From Bacteroidota bacterium (lineage in GTDB: Bacteria; Bacteroidota; Bacteroidia; UKL13-3), in contig JAIXSO010000025.1 in assembly GCA_027484685.1 (NCBI GenBank), forward strand, positions 1 to 39,792: DNA of 39,792 nucleotides, written 5' to 3'. The position numbers and the translations under genes are program-made. Numbering within the stretch: the first letter of the stretch is position 1; each line of letters begins with the position of its first letter. The notes under the pieces are model-generated. The model worked only from the letters and a program-made list of their open reading frames with translations, did not search any database and was not told where the DNA came from. Of this stretch, positions 1 to 8,139 are shown piece by piece.

Positions 1-247
1 AGTAATACAAATAGGCTTTAGCCAAATAATTATGAATTAAATGTTGCTAAAGCAAAAAAGGAATTTTTTAGTTAACAGTTGCTTAAAAGCAACTGCAATG
101 GATTTTGTCACTACAATTTTTTTATAATTGAAAGTAAAATATAGCTTTAAAGGAATTTATTGCAGTTGCTGAACAATTGATAATTAAGAGTAATTTCCAG
201 CAACTAAAGCATCTATTGCAGTTGCTTTTAAGCAACTGAAAAAAGAA
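1..247. repeat. Palindrome-rich 247-bp repeat, copy 1
   Basis: First of two near-identical 247-bp direct repeats. It contains a series of small palindromes: GGCTTTAGCC (14-23), TTGCTAAAGCAA (44-55), CAGTTGCTT-aa-AAGCAACTG (76-95), an AGTTGCTG...CAGCAACT stem with a 26-nt loop (164-205), and CAGTTGCTT-tt-AAGCAACTG (219-238). The 76-95 and 219-238 palindromes are also reverse complements of each other. Placed next to an HUH transposase gene, the unit resembles a REP/BIME-type substrate. That functional link is inferred. Copy 1 begins at the window edge, so further copies may lie upstream. Confidence 0.85.
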
Positions 248-494
248 AGTAATACAAATAGGCTTTAGCCAAATAATTATGAATTAAATGTTGCTAAAGC
301 AAAAAAGGAATTTTTTAGTTAACAGTTGCTTAAAAGCAACTGCAATAGATTTTGTCACTACAATTTTTTTATAATTGAAAGTAAAATATAGCTTTAAAGG
401 AATTTATTGCAGTTACTGAACATTTGATAATTAAGAGTAATTTTCAGTAGCTAAAGCATCTATTGCAGTTGCTTTTAAGCAACTGATAAAAGAA
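248..494. repeat. Palindrome-rich 247-bp repeat, copy 2
   Basis: Second direct copy of the 247-bp unit, differing from copy 1 by a few substitutions. Palindromes recur at 261-270, 291-302, 323-342, 411-452 and 466-485. In the long-loop stem the arms read AGTTACTG/CAGTAGCT here and AGTTGCTG/CAGCAACT in copy 1. One G-C pair has become A-T on both sides, so the pairing is kept. Confidence 0.85.
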
Positions 495-496
495 AA

Positions 497-525
497 AGTA
501 AAACAACTTGGCTTTAGCCACATAA
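497..525. repeat. Partial third copy of the palindromic repeat
   Basis: About 30 bases resembling the start of the 247-bp unit, including the GGCTTTAGCC palindrome at 510-519. It stops just before the transposase start codon at 536. The transposase gene thus sits where the third copy would continue. Confidence 0.6.
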
Positions 526-535
526 AATAAAAAAT

Positions 536-976
536 ATGAGTTGGGTAAGAGTTTATATGCACATGGTTTTTTCTACTAAAAATAGACAGCCATTTTTAAA
601 TTCAGCTGAATTAAGAAAAAAGGTTTTTCAGCATATTAAAAGTAATGCCGATGAAAAAGGAATTTGGCTTGATTGTATAAATGGCTATCAAGATCATGCC
701 CATTGCCTTATTTCACTAGGTAAAGAACAAACTATTAGTAAAGTTGCCCAGCTAATAAAAGGCGAATCATCTTATTGGATAAACCAAAACAATTTAACTA
801 CTGAAAAATTTATTTGGCAGGATGATTTTTGGGTTGTTGGGGTGAGTGAAAGCCATCTTGCACCGGTAAGAAAATATATACATAATCAAGAATTACATCA
901 TGCAGCTCATTCATTTGAAAGTGAAATAAATAGCTTCATGGAAAAATATGGGTGGACTTTTTTAAAAGAGAAATAA
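536..976 (+). CDS. IS200-like HUH transposase (REP-associated type)
   Basis: A 146-residue protein of the Y1_Tnp family (IS200/IS605 TnpA and RAYT enzymes), which cut and join single-stranded DNA at hairpins through a 5'-phosphotyrosine link. It opens with SWVRVYMHMVFSTKNRQP, typical of the family. It carries the HUH metal-binding motif as HAH near residue 55, and the presumed catalytic tyrosine in VRKYIHNQ near residue 113. Length is normal for a stand-alone domain. No TnpB or IS ends are visible. The gene directly follows a tandem array of palindromic repeats, so a REP-associated domesticated transposase is more likely than an active IS200. The gene looks intact. Confidence 0.88.
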   Translation: MSWVRVYMHMVFSTKNRQPFLNSAELRKKVFQHIKSNADEKGIWLDCINGYQDHAHCLISLGKEQTISKVAQLIKGESSYWINQNNLTTEKFIWQDDFWVVGVSESHLAPVRKYIHNQELHHAAHSFESEINSFMEKYGWTFLKEK

Positions 977-985
977 TAAACACTT

Positions 986-1348
986 ATGGAAACTAAAACA
1001 TGTGCCAGTTGTGGCGAAGTATTAAAAGGCCGTATTGATAAAAAATTTTGTGATGATGCTTGTCGAAGCAATTACAATAACAAATTAAATAGCGATAGCA
1101 CAGCATTGATGAAAACCATTAATAATGTGCTGCGCAAAAACCGAAGAATTTTAGAAAGCCTTATTCCACAAGAAGAAGGAAAAACAAAAGTAACTTTAAA
1201 AAAATTACAAGATTTAGGATATAATTTTAATTACCAAACGCATACTTACACCACCAAAGCTGGGGCTACTTATGTATTTTGTTATGAGTATGGCTATTTA
1301 GCATTAGAAGGAAATATTTTTATGTTGGTTAAAAGGTTGGAGAGTTAA
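986..1348 (+). CDS. Zinc-ribbon protein, function unknown
   Basis: A 120-residue protein with an N-terminal Cys4 zinc ribbon: CASC at residues 6-9, then Cys22 and Cys26 in KKFCDDACR. A basic stretch follows (VLRKNRRILESL), and the C-terminal part predicts as beta-rich. Similar small proteins occur widely in Bacteroidota without known function. The rest does not match a named enzyme I recognise. It starts 9 bases after the transposase and ends 1 base before the hydrolase, so the three are probably co-transcribed. A nucleic-acid-binding role is only a guess from the ribbon and basic residues. Confidence 0.75.
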   Translation: METKTCASCGEVLKGRIDKKFCDDACRSNYNNKLNSDSTALMKTINNVLRKNRRILESLIPQEEGKTKVTLKKLQDLGYNFNYQTHTYTTKAGATYVFCYEYGYLALEGNIFMLVKRLES

Positions 1349-1349
1349 A

Positions 1350-2282
1350 ATGAAAAAAAGTAAACGTAAATTACTCTATTTAATTGGTTTTGTATTTTTA
1401 TTGTTGAATACAATTGCATGCTTCCATGCATATAAATTTACTCATTTTGATGAAACTATTACCCAAAAACCAAAAGACCCAAAGGATTTAGTTTTTACTG
1501 AAAAGCTTCAAGCTCTTTTATTGGGAGTAAGTTTGCCTCGTCCTCAAAACTTAAATAGCCCTGATTTTCCTTTTTCTGAAATAACTTTAAACAGCAATAA
1601 AAAAATAGTTTGTTGGTTATCTAAAATTGACAACCCAAAAGGAACAGTTATTTTGTTTCATGGTTATGGTGGGCAAAAAGCTAAGATGATTGATAAAGCA
1701 AATGAGTTTATAAAATTAGGTTATAATACACTTTTGGTCGATTTTATGGGAAGTGGAAAATCGAAAGGAAACCAAACTACCATAGGTTTTAAAGAAGCAG
1801 AGCAAGTAAAAACAGCCTTTGATTATTTGGAAAGTTTAGGTGAAAAAAATATTGTTTTATTTGGTACTTCCATGGGAGCAGCGGCTATTTTAAAAGCACA
1901 AAACGATTACCAATTAAAAGTATCAAAAATTATTATTGAATGTCCATTTGGAACCATGCTTCAAACAGTAAAAGCTAGGTTTAATAATATGCATGTACCA
2001 AGTTTTCCTATGGCTTATTTGCTAGTGTTTTGGGGAGGTACAATCAATGGTTTCAACGCATTTAATCATAATCCCCAAAACTATGCCAGCCAAGTAAAAT
2101 GTCCAGTTTTACTCATGTATGGATTGAAGGATGATAAAGTTTCGATGGATGAAACCAATCAAATATTTAACAATTTAAACGGACCTAAAAAATTGGTAAC
2201 CTTTCCCAATGCGGCTCACGAAAATTATTTGAATAAATACAAAAAAGAATGGCTTTTAGCTGTGACTGACTTTTTAAAATAA
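1350..2282 (+). CDS. Alpha/beta hydrolase, membrane-anchored
   Basis: A 310-residue serine hydrolase of the alpha/beta fold. Residues about 8-28 form a hydrophobic N-terminal segment (signal anchor), so the catalytic domain probably faces the periplasm. Visible landmarks are the oxyanion region VILFHGYGGQ, the nucleophile elbow GTSMGA (Ser about residue 174), a likely acid in GLKDDKVS, and the catalytic His in NAAHENY. The pattern fits the BAAT/esterase-like and YpfH/FrsA-like hydrolases often annotated simply as 'alpha/beta hydrolase'. The substrate cannot be told. It begins one base after the zinc-ribbon stop codon. Confidence 0.85.
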   Translation: MKKSKRKLLYLIGFVFLLLNTIACFHAYKFTHFDETITQKPKDPKDLVFTEKLQALLLGVSLPRPQNLNSPDFPFSEITLNSNKKIVCWLSKIDNPKGTVILFHGYGGQKAKMIDKANEFIKLGYNTLLVDFMGSGKSKGNQTTIGFKEAEQVKTAFDYLESLGEKNIVLFGTSMGAAAILKAQNDYQLKVSKIIIECPFGTMLQTVKARFNNMHVPSFPMAYLLVFWGGTINGFNAFNHNPQNYASQVKCPVLLMYGLKDDKVSMDETNQIFNNLNGPKKLVTFPNAAHENYLNKYKKEWLLAVTDFLK

Positions 2283-2289
2283 TGGAATA

Positions 2290-2832
2290 TTATTGCTTAC
2301 CAATTATTACTTCACCAGTAAAATAATTCACCCTAACGCCATCAATATAATAGGCAGTATTTTCAGGGCGAGCACCTTTTATACTTGGCGTTTCACCATT
2401 GCGTGAATCTACTCCACGGAAATAAGCTGCTATAGCATTGATGTTTTGATTAGGTGCTTTAATGATAGGATTTGTAATTACATATCCATGTATGTTTCTA
2501 TTGCTATAATTAATCATATGAATGTTTAAATATTTAACCATTCGAGATGAAGTAATCGTAAAATTTCCAGTCTTGGTGAACATATAATCTTTTGCTTCCA
2601 CAGCATAAGTATAAATCCCTTCCTCCATATTGTCAATTTCAAAACCACCTCTAGAATTAGTAAAAACTTGGTAAGTTTTTGAATTGCTTTTTATCGTAAC
2701 AATAGCATTTTGAACTGGACTATATGTATCTTCATCATATATACTTCCATAAACTGAATAATTAGCTTTTTGAGCAAAGATGGCGCTGGAACATAACATC
2801 AACAGCATCCAAATGATGTATCTATTTTTCAT
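2290..2832 (-). CDS. Carboxypeptidase-regulatory/TonB-plug protein, short
   Basis: A 180-residue exported protein with a clear signal peptide (MKNRYIIWMLLMLCSSAIFA, cut before Gln). Residues about 25-110 form a carboxypeptidase-regulatory-like beta-sandwich, as found at the N terminus of SusC-type TonB-dependent receptors. Residues about 125-172 resemble the start of a TonB plug: GETPSIKGARPE followed by YYIDGVRV. A real receptor would continue for some 700 more residues with a beta-barrel. This one stops after the plug start. It converges with the hydrolase gene, 7 bases away. It could be a truncated receptor or a small stand-alone protein that kept these modules. Confidence 0.75.
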   Translation of the reverse strand: MKNRYIIWMLLMLCSSAIFAQKANYSVYGSIYDEDTYSPVQNAIVTIKSNSKTYQVFTNSRGGFEIDNMEEGIYTYAVEAKDYMFTKTGNFTITSSRMVKYLNIHMINYSNRNIHGYVITNPIIKAPNQNINAIAAYFRGVDSRNGETPSIKGARPENTAYYIDGVRVNYFTGEVIIGKQ

Positions 2833-2995
2833 AACAGTAAATTTTAAATGGTTAGAAATAGCGCGCTCTTACTACTAAGTCAACACCTTTTAAAAGATAG
2901 TTGTATGAAAGAAAAAAAATAGACGTTAATTGTCAATGGACGATAGACCATGGACTTTTTTTGCAAAGATTTTAATGCAAAGATTTCAATAAATG

Positions 2996-3982
2996 TTAAC
3001 TCAAATCTTTACCAATCAATAAATTTACTTCTGCTTCAATACTTTGTATATCTAAATCTTCCATGCATTTAAAATGTTTTTTAGGGCAACTGTGGTGCCC
3101 AATTTTACTGCAAGGTCTGCATGATAAATTATTGTTTTCAAACAAGGCTTGTTTTACATCATTATTCCCGTAATATGGATTCATACCAAGCAGGGGAGTG
3201 GTGTTGCCCCAAAGCGAAATAATACGTTTTTGATAAGCAGCCCCAATATGCATTAAGCCAGTATCGTTGGTAATTAAAAGGCTGCAATTTTTTACCACAT
3301 AAGCCGATTGATGCAAGCTTAATTTACCACATAAATTTACCACTTGGTTATGTGTTTGTTTGGCTATTTGGTTTCCATTTTCTTCATCTTCTTTTCCGCC
3401 TAATAAATAAATAGGCATATTTAGTTTATTGCAAATGCTAATAATTTTATGAATAGGAAAACGTTTGGTAAAATGTTGCGCTCCAATAGCCCATGCCAAG
3501 TAGGGTTTATTTATATCAATAGGATAATCAAAGTTAAAATGGCTAGGTAAAAAATAATCCAATCCTTTGCCATCGTTGGTTATGCCTAATAATTCAGCAG
3601 GTTTAAAATACCTTTCTACAATATGAATATTAGGCATTTTGTTTATTTTAAAATTAACCAAAAGCCATTTTTCAAAGTTTAATTTCGGGAAGGCATAAGC
3701 AGTTACACCCAGCGTAGTTTTAAAAATAAGTGTTCTTAAATTATTGTGTAAATCTATTACATAATCATATTTTTCAGATTGCAATTCCTTGGCTTTAGCT
3801 ATTAAACTTTTATCTAACACATGCAATTTATCAATGTATGGATTGGTGTTTATTATGCCAGCAAAATTGGGCTTGGTTAAATAATGTATTTCAGCATTCA
3901 ATTGTTGTTTTAAACACCTAATTACTGGGGTAGTAAGCACTATATCGCCAATTGAACTAAAGCGGATAATTAATATTTTCAT
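2996..3982 (-). CDS. Glycosyltransferase family 9 (heptosyltransferase-like)
   Basis: A 328-residue GT-B enzyme of the ADP-heptose:LPS heptosyltransferase family, which adds heptose or a related sugar to the LPS core at the inner membrane. The N terminus, KILIIRFSSIGDIVLTTPVI, is the family signature. LLITNDTGLMHIGAA and the ISLWGNTTP segment belong to the nucleotide-sugar site. A Cys cluster near the C terminus (LSCRPCSKIGHHSCPKKHFKC) is common in Bacteroidota members. It starts 12 bases downstream of the NamZ-family gene, so both probably share a transcript. The exact acceptor sugar is unknown. Confidence 0.9.
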   Translation of the reverse strand: MKILIIRFSSIGDIVLTTPVIRCLKQQLNAEIHYLTKPNFAGIINTNPYIDKLHVLDKSLIAKAKELQSEKYDYVIDLHNNLRTLIFKTTLGVTAYAFPKLNFEKWLLVNFKINKMPNIHIVERYFKPAELLGITNDGKGLDYFLPSHFNFDYPIDINKPYLAWAIGAQHFTKRFPIHKIISICNKLNMPIYLLGGKEDEENGNQIAKQTHNQVVNLCGKLSLHQSAYVVKNCSLLITNDTGLMHIGAAYQKRIISLWGNTTPLLGMNPYYGNNDVKQALFENNNLSCRPCSKIGHHSCPKKHFKCMEDLDIQSIEAEVNLLIGKDLS

Positions 3983-3994
3983 TTGGCAATAATT

Positions 3995-5164
3995 TTAGTC
4001 TTTGTATAAAATATATTTTTTACGCATGGCTTTAAACTTAACTAATTTTGGTTGCCAACTCTTTTCAATTTCAGTAGCCGAAAGCCCTTTTATTATTTGA
4101 TTTCTCAGTTCACTATTTCCCGCAAGTTTGTCAAAAAAAGGAATAAAGAAATGGGCAGTATCGTTGCTGGCTTGGTAAAAATCAATCAACCATTTTAAAT
4201 TGAGCTTTTTAATATTTTCGGCTTCATTGCTTAATAAAAAACCTCTACACAATACATCTTTTTGCGGAGGATTATCGGCCACTCCTGGAATAGATTTTGG
4301 TGTAAATTCATAAGTGCCAATGGCGCTATTTGGTAAACCTACACATTCAAAAGGTTTGTCAGTTCCTCGGCCTAAACTAATATTGGTTCCTTCAAAAAAA
4401 CATAAACTTGCATAAAGCCTAATGGCATTATAAGTCCTTAAATTGGGAGATGGAAATACAGGAGGCATGTACTTACTTTTATGCGTATAATTGCTCATAC
4501 AGATAACTTTTAAGTTACATTTTACTTTATTTTTTAACCAACCTTGTCCGTTAATCATTTGTGCATATTCGCCCATGGTCATACCATGTAAAACTGGTAT
4601 TGGATGCATACCTACAAACGATTTAAAGTTGGTATCTAACAAGGGTCCATCAATAATATCTCCATTGGGGTTTGGTCTATCTAAAACTATTAAGGTTTTT
4701 TTGTTTTCGGCCAAAGCTTCCATTACGTAATGTAAAGTACTGATATAGGTATAAAATCGTGCGCCTACATCTTGCAAATCAAATACTATGATGTCTATGT
4801 TTTTTAACTGAGCAGCAGTCGGTTTTTTATTGTTTCCATAAAGCGAAACAATGGGTAAGCCAGTTTTACCATCTACACCACTTTTAATTTTTTCTCCTGC
4901 TGAGTAATTTCCGCGTAATCCATGTTCTGGTGAATACAGTGTAGTAATATTTACTTTTAGGCTCAGTAGCGTGTCAATAAGATGTGTTTGCCCTATTAAA
5001 CTGCTTTGGTTTACCACCAAGCCCACTTTTTTATTTTTTAGCAATTGTAAATAGGTGTTGAGCCTAGCCGAACCTAATATTATTTGTGCGTTTATTTCAG
5101 AATTTAAAAGCAAAAGCACTATAAAACAAATGCTAATATTATATTTGACCATTCTATTTTTCAT
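3995..5164 (-). CDS. Exo-beta-N-acetylmuramidase NamZ family (DUF1343)
   Basis: About 389 residues, DUF1343/NamZ family, which removes terminal MurNAc from peptidoglycan fragments. Family hallmarks seen are YSPEHGLRGNYSAGE, IIVFDLQDVGARFYTY, VLDRPNPNGD, GPLLD and FFEGTNISLGRGTDKPFE. A signal peptide (hydrophobic core ISICFIVLLLLN, then AQ) directs it out of the cytoplasm. Three in-frame ATGs compete for the start: 5168-5170, 5162-5164 and 5150-5152. I chose the middle one because MKNRMVKYN gives a normal positively charged signal n-region. A GT9 gene follows in the same operon. The start lies almost back to back with the divergent permease gene. Confidence 0.9.
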   Translation of the reverse strand: MKNRMVKYNISICFIVLLLLNSEINAQIILGSARLNTYLQLLKNKKVGLVVNQSSLIGQTHLIDTLLSLKVNITTLYSPEHGLRGNYSAGEKIKSGVDGKTGLPIVSLYGNNKKPTAAQLKNIDIIVFDLQDVGARFYTYISTLHYVMEALAENKKTLIVLDRPNPNGDIIDGPLLDTNFKSFVGMHPIPVLHGMTMGEYAQMINGQGWLKNKVKCNLKVICMSNYTHKSKYMPPVFPSPNLRTYNAIRLYASLCFFEGTNISLGRGTDKPFECVGLPNSAIGTYEFTPKSIPGVADNPPQKDVLCRGFLLSNEAENIKKLNLKWLIDFYQASNDTAHFFIPFFDKLAGNSELRNQIIKGLSATEIEKSWQPKLVKFKAMRKKYILYKD

Positions 5165-5169
5165 TTCCA

Positions 5170-6387
5170 TTGCAATTAAGTTTTTTTATATCAAAACGGT
5201 TAAGCCAAAGCAAACAAACTTCGTTTAGCAAGCTAATAGTTCGTATAGCTACTTTGGCGGTAGCCATAAGCGTTACTGTAATGCTTTTGGCCATTGCTAT
5301 TTCGCGCGGATACAAGCAGCAGGTAAGCCAAAAACTTTCAAGTTTTCAATCGCATATTTTAGTTAATAATTTAGATCAAAATCAATCGTACCAAAGTTTA
5401 CCCATTGAAGGAAACGCTGATGTAGAGCAATTTTTGAATGCTAAAAATGGATTTACACACTTTCAAAAATATGCAATTAAAGCCGGTATTATAAAAACCG
5501 AAAACGATTTTCAAGGAATTGTGCTCAAAGGCGTTGATTCTCAATTTGATTTTACCTATTTAAAAAACTGTATCATGGCAGGAAATGTGCCTGCTTTTGA
5601 TTCTGCTAAAATTTCAAACGAACTTTTAATTTCTTCATCGTTAGCACAAAAGTTGGGTTTTAAAGTAGGTGATGGCGTTTTTGTTTATTTTATTCAAGAA
5701 CCTCCAAGGGTGCGCAAATTTAAGGTTTGTGGTATTTTTGATACCAATTTAGGTGAGTTAGATGATTTATATGCTTTGGTTGACATGAAGCAAATTCAAA
5801 AACTAAATGGTTGGCCTACTAACTTTTTTACTGGCTACGAAGTTTTTATCAATTCGTTCGACTCGCTAGAAGCAAAAGTTGATTTATTGGCAACTGTAAC
5901 ACCTTATACCATGGGCATTACACCAATTAACTTAATTTATCCTGAGTTGTTTAATTGGTTAAACATGCTTGATGTTAATGTTTTGATTATTTTGATTTTA
6001 ATGGCTGCTGTGGCTATTATCAATATGGTTACAGCTTTGCTTATTTTAATTGTAGAGCGCAGTAACATGATAGGCATGCTCAAAGCTTTAGGAATGAAAA
6101 ATAGGTCAATTATGAAAATATTCCTCAATTTGGCGGCATTTATAGTATTTAGGGGTTTGTTGCTTGGCAATGTTTTGGCTTTTGGAATTGGATTTTTACA
6201 ACAACAATTTCATTTGGTAAAACTCTCCGAAAAAGATTATTATGTTAGTTCAGTTCCTGTTAATTTTCAGCCATTTGATTTTGTATTGGTTAATGGAGCT
6301 TGTTTTGCCATTTGTTTAATTTTATTGCTGTTGCCAGCCAATGCGGTGAGCAAAATTAGTCCAGTAAAATCAATAAGATTTGATTAG
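5170..6387 (+). CDS. ABC transporter permease, FtsX/LolE-like
   Basis: A 405-residue permease of the MacB/LolC/LolE type, which couples an ABC ATPase to lipoprotein or peptide transport or extraction. The N terminus (LSFFISKRLSQSKQ, then a membrane segment around 22-46) is typical. A long periplasmic domain follows. Three C-terminal membrane segments lie around 263-293, 312-336 and 372-394, and the protein ends in the characteristic AVSKISPVKSIRFD. The start is a TTG. No upstream in-frame ATG exists, and the next ATG (5281) would remove the first helix. No ATPase gene is nearby. The start codon abuts that of the divergent muramidase gene, leaving no intergenic space for a promoter. Confidence 0.87.
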   Translation: MQLSFFISKRLSQSKQTSFSKLIVRIATLAVAISVTVMLLAIAISRGYKQQVSQKLSSFQSHILVNNLDQNQSYQSLPIEGNADVEQFLNAKNGFTHFQKYAIKAGIIKTENDFQGIVLKGVDSQFDFTYLKNCIMAGNVPAFDSAKISNELLISSSLAQKLGFKVGDGVFVYFIQEPPRVRKFKVCGIFDTNLGELDDLYALVDMKQIQKLNGWPTNFFTGYEVFINSFDSLEAKVDLLATVTPYTMGITPINLIYPELFNWLNMLDVNVLIILILMAAVAIINMVTALLILIVERSNMIGMLKALGMKNRSIMKIFLNLAAFIVFRGLLLGNVLAFGIGFLQQQFHLVKLSEKDYYVSSVPVNFQPFDFVLVNGACFAICLILLLLPANAVSKISPVKSIRFD

Positions 6388-6448
6388 TTTTATAAATTTG
6401 TAGCCTTAAATTACCAATTACAGTTTTTAAAGCCGTTATTTGTTAAAC

Positions 6449-7186
6449 ATGAACAATCCATTAGTTAGCATTATTACCCCAAGTTATAACCAAGCTCAAT
6501 TTTTGGAACAAACCATTTTATCGGTAATTAACCAAACTTACACCAATATCGAGTATTTTGTTATGGATGGAGGTTCTACCGATGGCAGTTTGGAAATTAT
6601 TAAAAAGTACGATTCGCATATTACTTATTGGCAATGTAAAGCTGATTTAGGCCAAGCTGATGCCATCAATCAAGCTTTTAAAATGTGTAAAGGCGAAATT
6701 GTTTGTTTTATTAACTCTGATGATATTTTAATGCCCAATGCAGTGCAAACAGCTGTTACATGTTTTGAAATAAATAGTGAAATAGCCATGGTGCATGGCA
6801 ATTGCTCTACTATTGATGAAAATGGTATCGAAATAAAACCTAAAGTTGGTAGTCCGGTAAAATTTAAAGAGGTGTTGAACATTGGCATGTTGCCTAATAT
6901 TTACCAACCTTCGTGTTTTTTTAATAAAAGCCAGCTTAATCGTGATTATTTTTTAGATACAAAATTTCACTATGCCTTCGATTATGAGTTAATTTTATAT
7001 ATTTTAAAAAATCGTACTTCGTTTTATACCAATATGCACATGGCTGCATACCGAGTGCATGGCAAAGCCAAGAGCCAAAATGTAAAAGCTGCTTTTAAAG
7101 AAAAGTTGCAAGTGCAGTGGATGTATATGAAAGGGATAAATTTTAAATGGATTTGGCGCAAATTTAAAACCACTGTTTTTAAATAA
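6449..7186 (+). CDS. Glycosyltransferase family 2
   Basis: A 245-residue GT-A glycosyltransferase. The N terminus PLVSIITPSYNQAQFLEQTI and the segment FVMDGGSTDGSLEIIKKYD are the nucleotide-sugar-binding core. CFINSDDILMPNA carries the DxD-like metal site as SDD. GT2 enzymes of this type build surface polysaccharide or lipid-linked glycans from NDP-sugars in the cytoplasm. I use the ATG at 6449 rather than the TTG nine bases upstream because MNNPLVSIITPS is the normal family start. A -7-like TAAATTTG lies at 6393-6400. The gene is followed after 6 bases by a second glycosyltransferase. Confidence 0.92.
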   Translation: MNNPLVSIITPSYNQAQFLEQTILSVINQTYTNIEYFVMDGGSTDGSLEIIKKYDSHITYWQCKADLGQADAINQAFKMCKGEIVCFINSDDILMPNAVQTAVTCFEINSEIAMVHGNCSTIDENGIEIKPKVGSPVKFKEVLNIGMLPNIYQPSCFFNKSQLNRDYFLDTKFHYAFDYELILYILKNRTSFYTNMHMAAYRVHGKAKSQNVKAAFKEKLQVQWMYMKGINFKWIWRKFKTTVFK

Positions 7187-7192
7187 TAAAGG

Positions 7193-7981
7193 ATGTTGCA
7201 AGCCTTAAAAAAAATATTTCCCAATAGCTTTAAATACCCATTTTACTACTTATTTAAAGCCCCGCAGCGCAGGTTTGCACCCAAAAGCTTGTATTTTGAT
7301 TTATGTGGCATTGGCATTTATATTTGGTACACTCTATTTCCTTTTAAAAAACTAAAACCCATTACTATTTGTACGGGTATTTACAATAGGTCTGATAATT
7401 ATTTAAACCATTTATTGCAAAGCATCAATCAGGCAAAACACAAGCATTTAATAACCCTTTCGGTGTTTGATTGTTATTCGAACGATGTACCTAATTTAGA
7501 AACAGAGATTAGAAAACATTGGCAAGGTTCGTTGATTTTTAATAGTGAAAATATCAAATTCAGTCGTGCTTATACTTTTAATAAAGCCGTTAGTCAAAGC
7601 GCTACTGATATTGTTTTTATTTGTGATGCTGATTTATCATTACCTAAAAATATAGTAGCTTATTGTAATTTTTTTACAGCACCTAAGCGTGTTTGGTATC
7701 CCATTTTTTTCTTTTTGTATAATCATAAACCAGCAGTTATAGCCAAACAAAATGGCGAGTGGGAGCAATATGGAAGTAAAGGCATGTTGGCTTGCTTAAA
7801 GCACGATTGGGAGAATATTGGTGGTTTGAATGAGGTCTACACTGTTTGGGGCAATGAAGATACAGAGCTTTGGGAAAATTTTCACAAACAGCAATATACC
7901 ATAGTGCGCAATAGAGCCCATATTTTACACCATTGGCACAGCAGCCATAATCCTAAATACCAGTTTATGAATGAAGAGTGA
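7193..7981 (+). CDS. Glycosyltransferase, GT2-like with galactosyltransferase-type C terminus
   Basis: A 262-residue glycosyltransferase. After a 50-residue N-terminal region with a possible membrane-associated helix, ITICTGIYNRSDNYLNHLL starts a GT-A fold. IVFICDADLSLPKN supplies a DAD metal site, and GGLNEVYTVWGNEDTELWENF matches the C-terminal domain of beta-4-galactosyltransferase and chondroitin-polymerase-like enzymes, where the GNED acid acts in catalysis. It is co-directional with and 6 bases from the preceding GT2 gene, so they probably act on the same glycan. Donor and acceptor cannot be read from sequence. Confidence 0.88.
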   Translation: MLQALKKIFPNSFKYPFYYLFKAPQRRFAPKSLYFDLCGIGIYIWYTLFPFKKLKPITICTGIYNRSDNYLNHLLQSINQAKHKHLITLSVFDCYSNDVPNLETEIRKHWQGSLIFNSENIKFSRAYTFNKAVSQSATDIVFICDADLSLPKNIVAYCNFFTAPKRVWYPIFFFLYNHKPAVIAKQNGEWEQYGSKGMLACLKHDWENIGGLNEVYTVWGNEDTELWENFHKQQYTIVRNRAHILHHWHSSHNPKYQFMNEE

Positions 7982-8139
7982 GGTTTTGTAAATCACACTT
8001 CACATTTTAGCATTTATAAATTGAAAAAATAAATGGTTTTAATATATTTGGTTTAAAAATAAAATACCGAAGTAAATTGAAATTAACTTTTGATTGATTG
8101 GAAATGCTTCTTATTGTTTAACCCTTTTGTCTTTTAAAA

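Noticed and set aside
1-494. Repeats considered as a CRISPR array
   Set aside because: The unit is 247 bp, repeated twice as a direct tandem, with no short repeat-spacer rhythm and no cas genes.
2930-2960. Short repeat GTCAATGGACGATAGACCATGGAC as a regulatory site
   Set aside because: A small ATGGAC-type repeat in the spacer, with no link to a promoter or second copy in the window.
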